64,000 nucleotides of DNA, taken from NCBI RefSeq assembly GCF_004120195.1, contig NZ_SCHN01000010.1:186001-250000 (forward strand), given 5' to 3'. Origin of the DNA: Enterovibrio baiacu. Lineage in GTDB: Bacteria > Pseudomonadota > Gammaproteobacteria > Enterobacterales > Vibrionaceae. The position numbers and the translations under genes are program-made. Below the pieces are notes generated by a model. That model did no database searches. It was not told where the DNA came from and saw only the letters and a list, made by a program, of their open reading frames with translations. Positions 62,384-64,000 of the stretch are shown piece after piece (the stretch's first letter is position 1; every line of letters begins with the position of its first letter).

Positions 62384-63696
62384 TACGCCGCCTCATGCGT
62401 TTTCGTGGGTTCTTTCGGCGGCACGATTAAAGGCATCATCTTCACATCGGCGATACGGTTATGCGCTAATTTGATGATTTCAAAACGCCATGATTGATAG
62501 CTGATCACCTCACCTTCATTTGGAAGACGCCCCGCCACCCACATCAACAGACCATTCAGGGTTTGGAAGCCTTCTTCTGCCTCGCCCAGCAAGGTACTGA
62601 TGCTTAATCGGCTCTTGAATTCGGCGATGGGTATCATGCCATCCATCAACCAACTGCCATCGGGAAGTTGCTTCGCCCATGCATCTTCTTCCGACAAAGA
62701 CAAATCACCCGCAATGGCTTTTAGTAAATCGTAATGGGTCACTAACCCTTGGATATCACCATATTCGTCGACGATAAACGCCAATTCACCACTTTTTCGC
62801 TGCAAGTAGTTCAGCAAGGTTAAGCCGCGCATAGACTCAGGCACGTAGATCGGACGTTTTAACAGGCTGGCGATCACCGGAATGGATAAATTGCCTGCTT
62901 GGTTAAGCATGGCTTTAGAAGAGACCGTGCCTACCACGTTATCCAAATTGCCTCGGCAGACTGGAAATACGCTGTGTTTGGTGTTTCGAATGCGCTTGAG
63001 AACCTGTTCGACGGGTTGGTCGATGTCGAGGAAATCAATGTCGCGGCGTGGCGTCATCAGTGAACTAACGAGCCTGTCATTGAGATGCAGTATGTTGTTA
63101 ATCATCTCGTGTTCTTGCGGTTCAATCGCGCCTGATAACGACCCTTCGCTGACCAGTGCCTGAATATCATCTTCCGTCACGGCATCATCATTTTCTTGGC
63201 TGACGCTCAGCGCGCGAAGCGATGCCTCTGTTGAATGCGTCAGCAAGGCAACAAAAGGCGTAGCGATTTTGGACAGCCAATAAATCGGCAATGCCACCAA
63301 CACAGAAAGTTGCTCGGCGTTTGATTGCGCAAAACGTTTAGGCACCAATTCACCGATAACAATGGCGAAGTAAGTAATTGCTAACACGACGCAAGCCGTA
63401 GAGAAAATATCTGCGGTGTACACATCCAAGCCCATCACCACCAACCACTCAGCAAAGGGCACAGACAAGGTCGCTTCACCCACGATGCCGCTCAGCAGAC
63501 CAATCACGGTAATGCCGATTTGAATGGTGGAGAGAAATCGGGTGGGGTTTTCTTTGAGGGTGAGGGCAACGTGCGCGGCTTTGCTCTTTTCCGCTAAACG
63601 CTTTAATCGACTGCTTTTGGCGGTGACCAACGCAATCTCCGACATGGCAAAAATGCCGTTAATAACAATTAAACTAACAAGCAGTAGCACGTCCAT
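62383..63696 (-). CDS. CNNM/CorC-HlyC family membrane protein
   Basis: 437 residues. An N-terminal DUF21/CNNM membrane domain (three to four spans, starting LLLVSLIVINGIFAMSEIALV), a pair of CBS domains (about 205-325, LMTPRRDIDFLD and FIVDEYGDIQGLV) and a C-terminal CorC_HlyC domain (SYQSWRFEIIKLAHNRI). The family is linked to magnesium/cobalt or sodium transport; the old name hemolysin is misleading. The last codons abut a heptamer array. Promoter region of about 300 bases to the right. Confidence 0.9.
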   Translation of the reverse strand: MDVLLLVSLIVINGIFAMSEIALVTAKSSRLKRLAEKSKAAHVALTLKENPTRFLSTIQIGITVIGLLSGIVGEATLSVPFAEWLVVMGLDVYTADIFSTACVVLAITYFAIVIGELVPKRFAQSNAEQLSVLVALPIYWLSKIATPFVALLTHSTEASLRALSVSQENDDAVTEDDIQALVSEGSLSGAIEPQEHEMINNILHLNDRLVSSLMTPRRDIDFLDIDQPVEQVLKRIRNTKHSVFPVCRGNLDNVVGTVSSKAMLNQAGNLSIPVIASLLKRPIYVPESMRGLTLLNYLQRKSGELAFIVDEYGDIQGLVTHYDLLKAIAGDLSLSEEDAWAKQLPDGSWLMDGMIPIAEFKSRLSISTLLGEAEEGFQTLNGLLMWVAGRLPNEGEVISYQSWRFEIIKLAHNRIADVKMMPLIVPPKEPTKTHEAA

Positions 63697-64000
63697 AGTG
63701 TATTGATTCCGCTGATGAAATTATCTACAGATTAATCTGGAATCGTGTTGCTGAATGTGATTGTACCCAAACAACCTGCGCTTACTTTTTCCGCGAAACT
63801 AAGCGAATTGATCCGCGACTGAACGCTCGTCATGCCGTTTTATGAAATCTATCTTGGCAAAGTCTTATGGACGTGAAGTTTGCCCACTTTGTTGGCTGAT
63901 AAAATACACAATATACAGCAGGTGAACGACGTCATGTGTTGTTGCGGTTTGAGCGGTATTTGAATCATACCCAAGCAACCTGAAGCTCGCTGAATCCGGC
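63697..64000. repeat. Non-coding end with two copies of a dispersed short motif
   Basis: The stretch holds no ORF. TACCCAA(A/G)CAACCTG occurs twice in the same direction (63764-63778 and 63968-63982, 14 of 15 identical). I associate this motif with dispersed intergenic repeats in Vibrio genomes. The second copy is cut short by the window end. Confidence 0.5.

Overview
The window looks like chromosomal DNA of a marine Vibrionaceae-type gammaproteobacterium. The main reasons are a torE-torC-torA trimethylamine N-oxide (TMAO) respiration operon, three chemoreceptor-type genes within 15 kb, many LysR and GNAT genes, a Zur-type zinc operon, and short dispersed repeats of a kind I associate with Vibrio. 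A Grimontia/Enterovibrio-like source is my guess from general look and cannot be proved here. No rRNA or tRNA gene, CRISPR array, integrase or transposase was found.

Layout. 0-6 kb: carbohydrate genes. A GH13 glucosidase (cut by the window start) and an ABC sugar-import ATPase run rightward. A CDGSH-glutamate synthase fusion and a second GH13 protein run leftward; this second GH13 protein has lost the catalytic acid/base glutamate. 6-18 kb: an accessory island made of degenerate prophage and defence-type genes. It holds a lipoprotein, tandem mini zinc ribbons, an OLD-family ATPase-nuclease, a BRO/KilA-C antirepressor preceded by a frameshifted small phage gene, divergent ribbon-helix-helix regulators around a 9-bp inverted repeat, a gene between direct repeats, an unknown protein plus four-TM protein operon, an AAA-ATPase/PIN nuclease operon, and a broken Mu gpI-like protease gene.

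18-34 kb: respiration and taxis. A soluble four-PAS receptor with a shortened signalling domain is followed by torECA and a terminator, then a globin, a GNAT, an alpha/beta hydrolase and a 2-oxoglutarate/iron oxygenase. Two more chemoreceptors face each other, with a heptamer tandem array and a two-way terminator between them. 34-41 kb: LysR/DMT exporter and LysR/short-chain dehydrogenase divergent pairs, a Zur-boxed CobW GTPase plus DUF1826 operon, and a metzincin-like lipoprotein.

41-48 kb: an AT-rich insert with a possible DUF3800-like protein, a divergent UvrB, a periplasmic rhodanese, a large RluA-type pseudouridine synthase and a small ATPase. 48-64 kb: mostly single-gene metabolic and stress functions. 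These are a periplasmic DJ-1/PfpI protein with a divergent LysR, a di-haem peroxidase with an outer-membrane barrel, a DOPA-dioxygenase-like protein, RNase H1 with a viroplasmin domain, an NmrA reductase, a Tat-exported deiminase, a GNAT-FosA-DUF1272 cluster, a NusG paralogue with a TTG start, a cupin, an esterase, an XRE-2TM regulator, an orphan TOBE-like protein and a CorC/HlyC-type protein. A second heptamer array lies against the stop codon of this last gene.

The strongest candidates for new biology are the AAA-PIN operon, the unknown/four-TM operon beside it, the GH13 pseudoenzyme, and the two related heptamer arrays that each sit between a stop codon and a shared two-way terminator.
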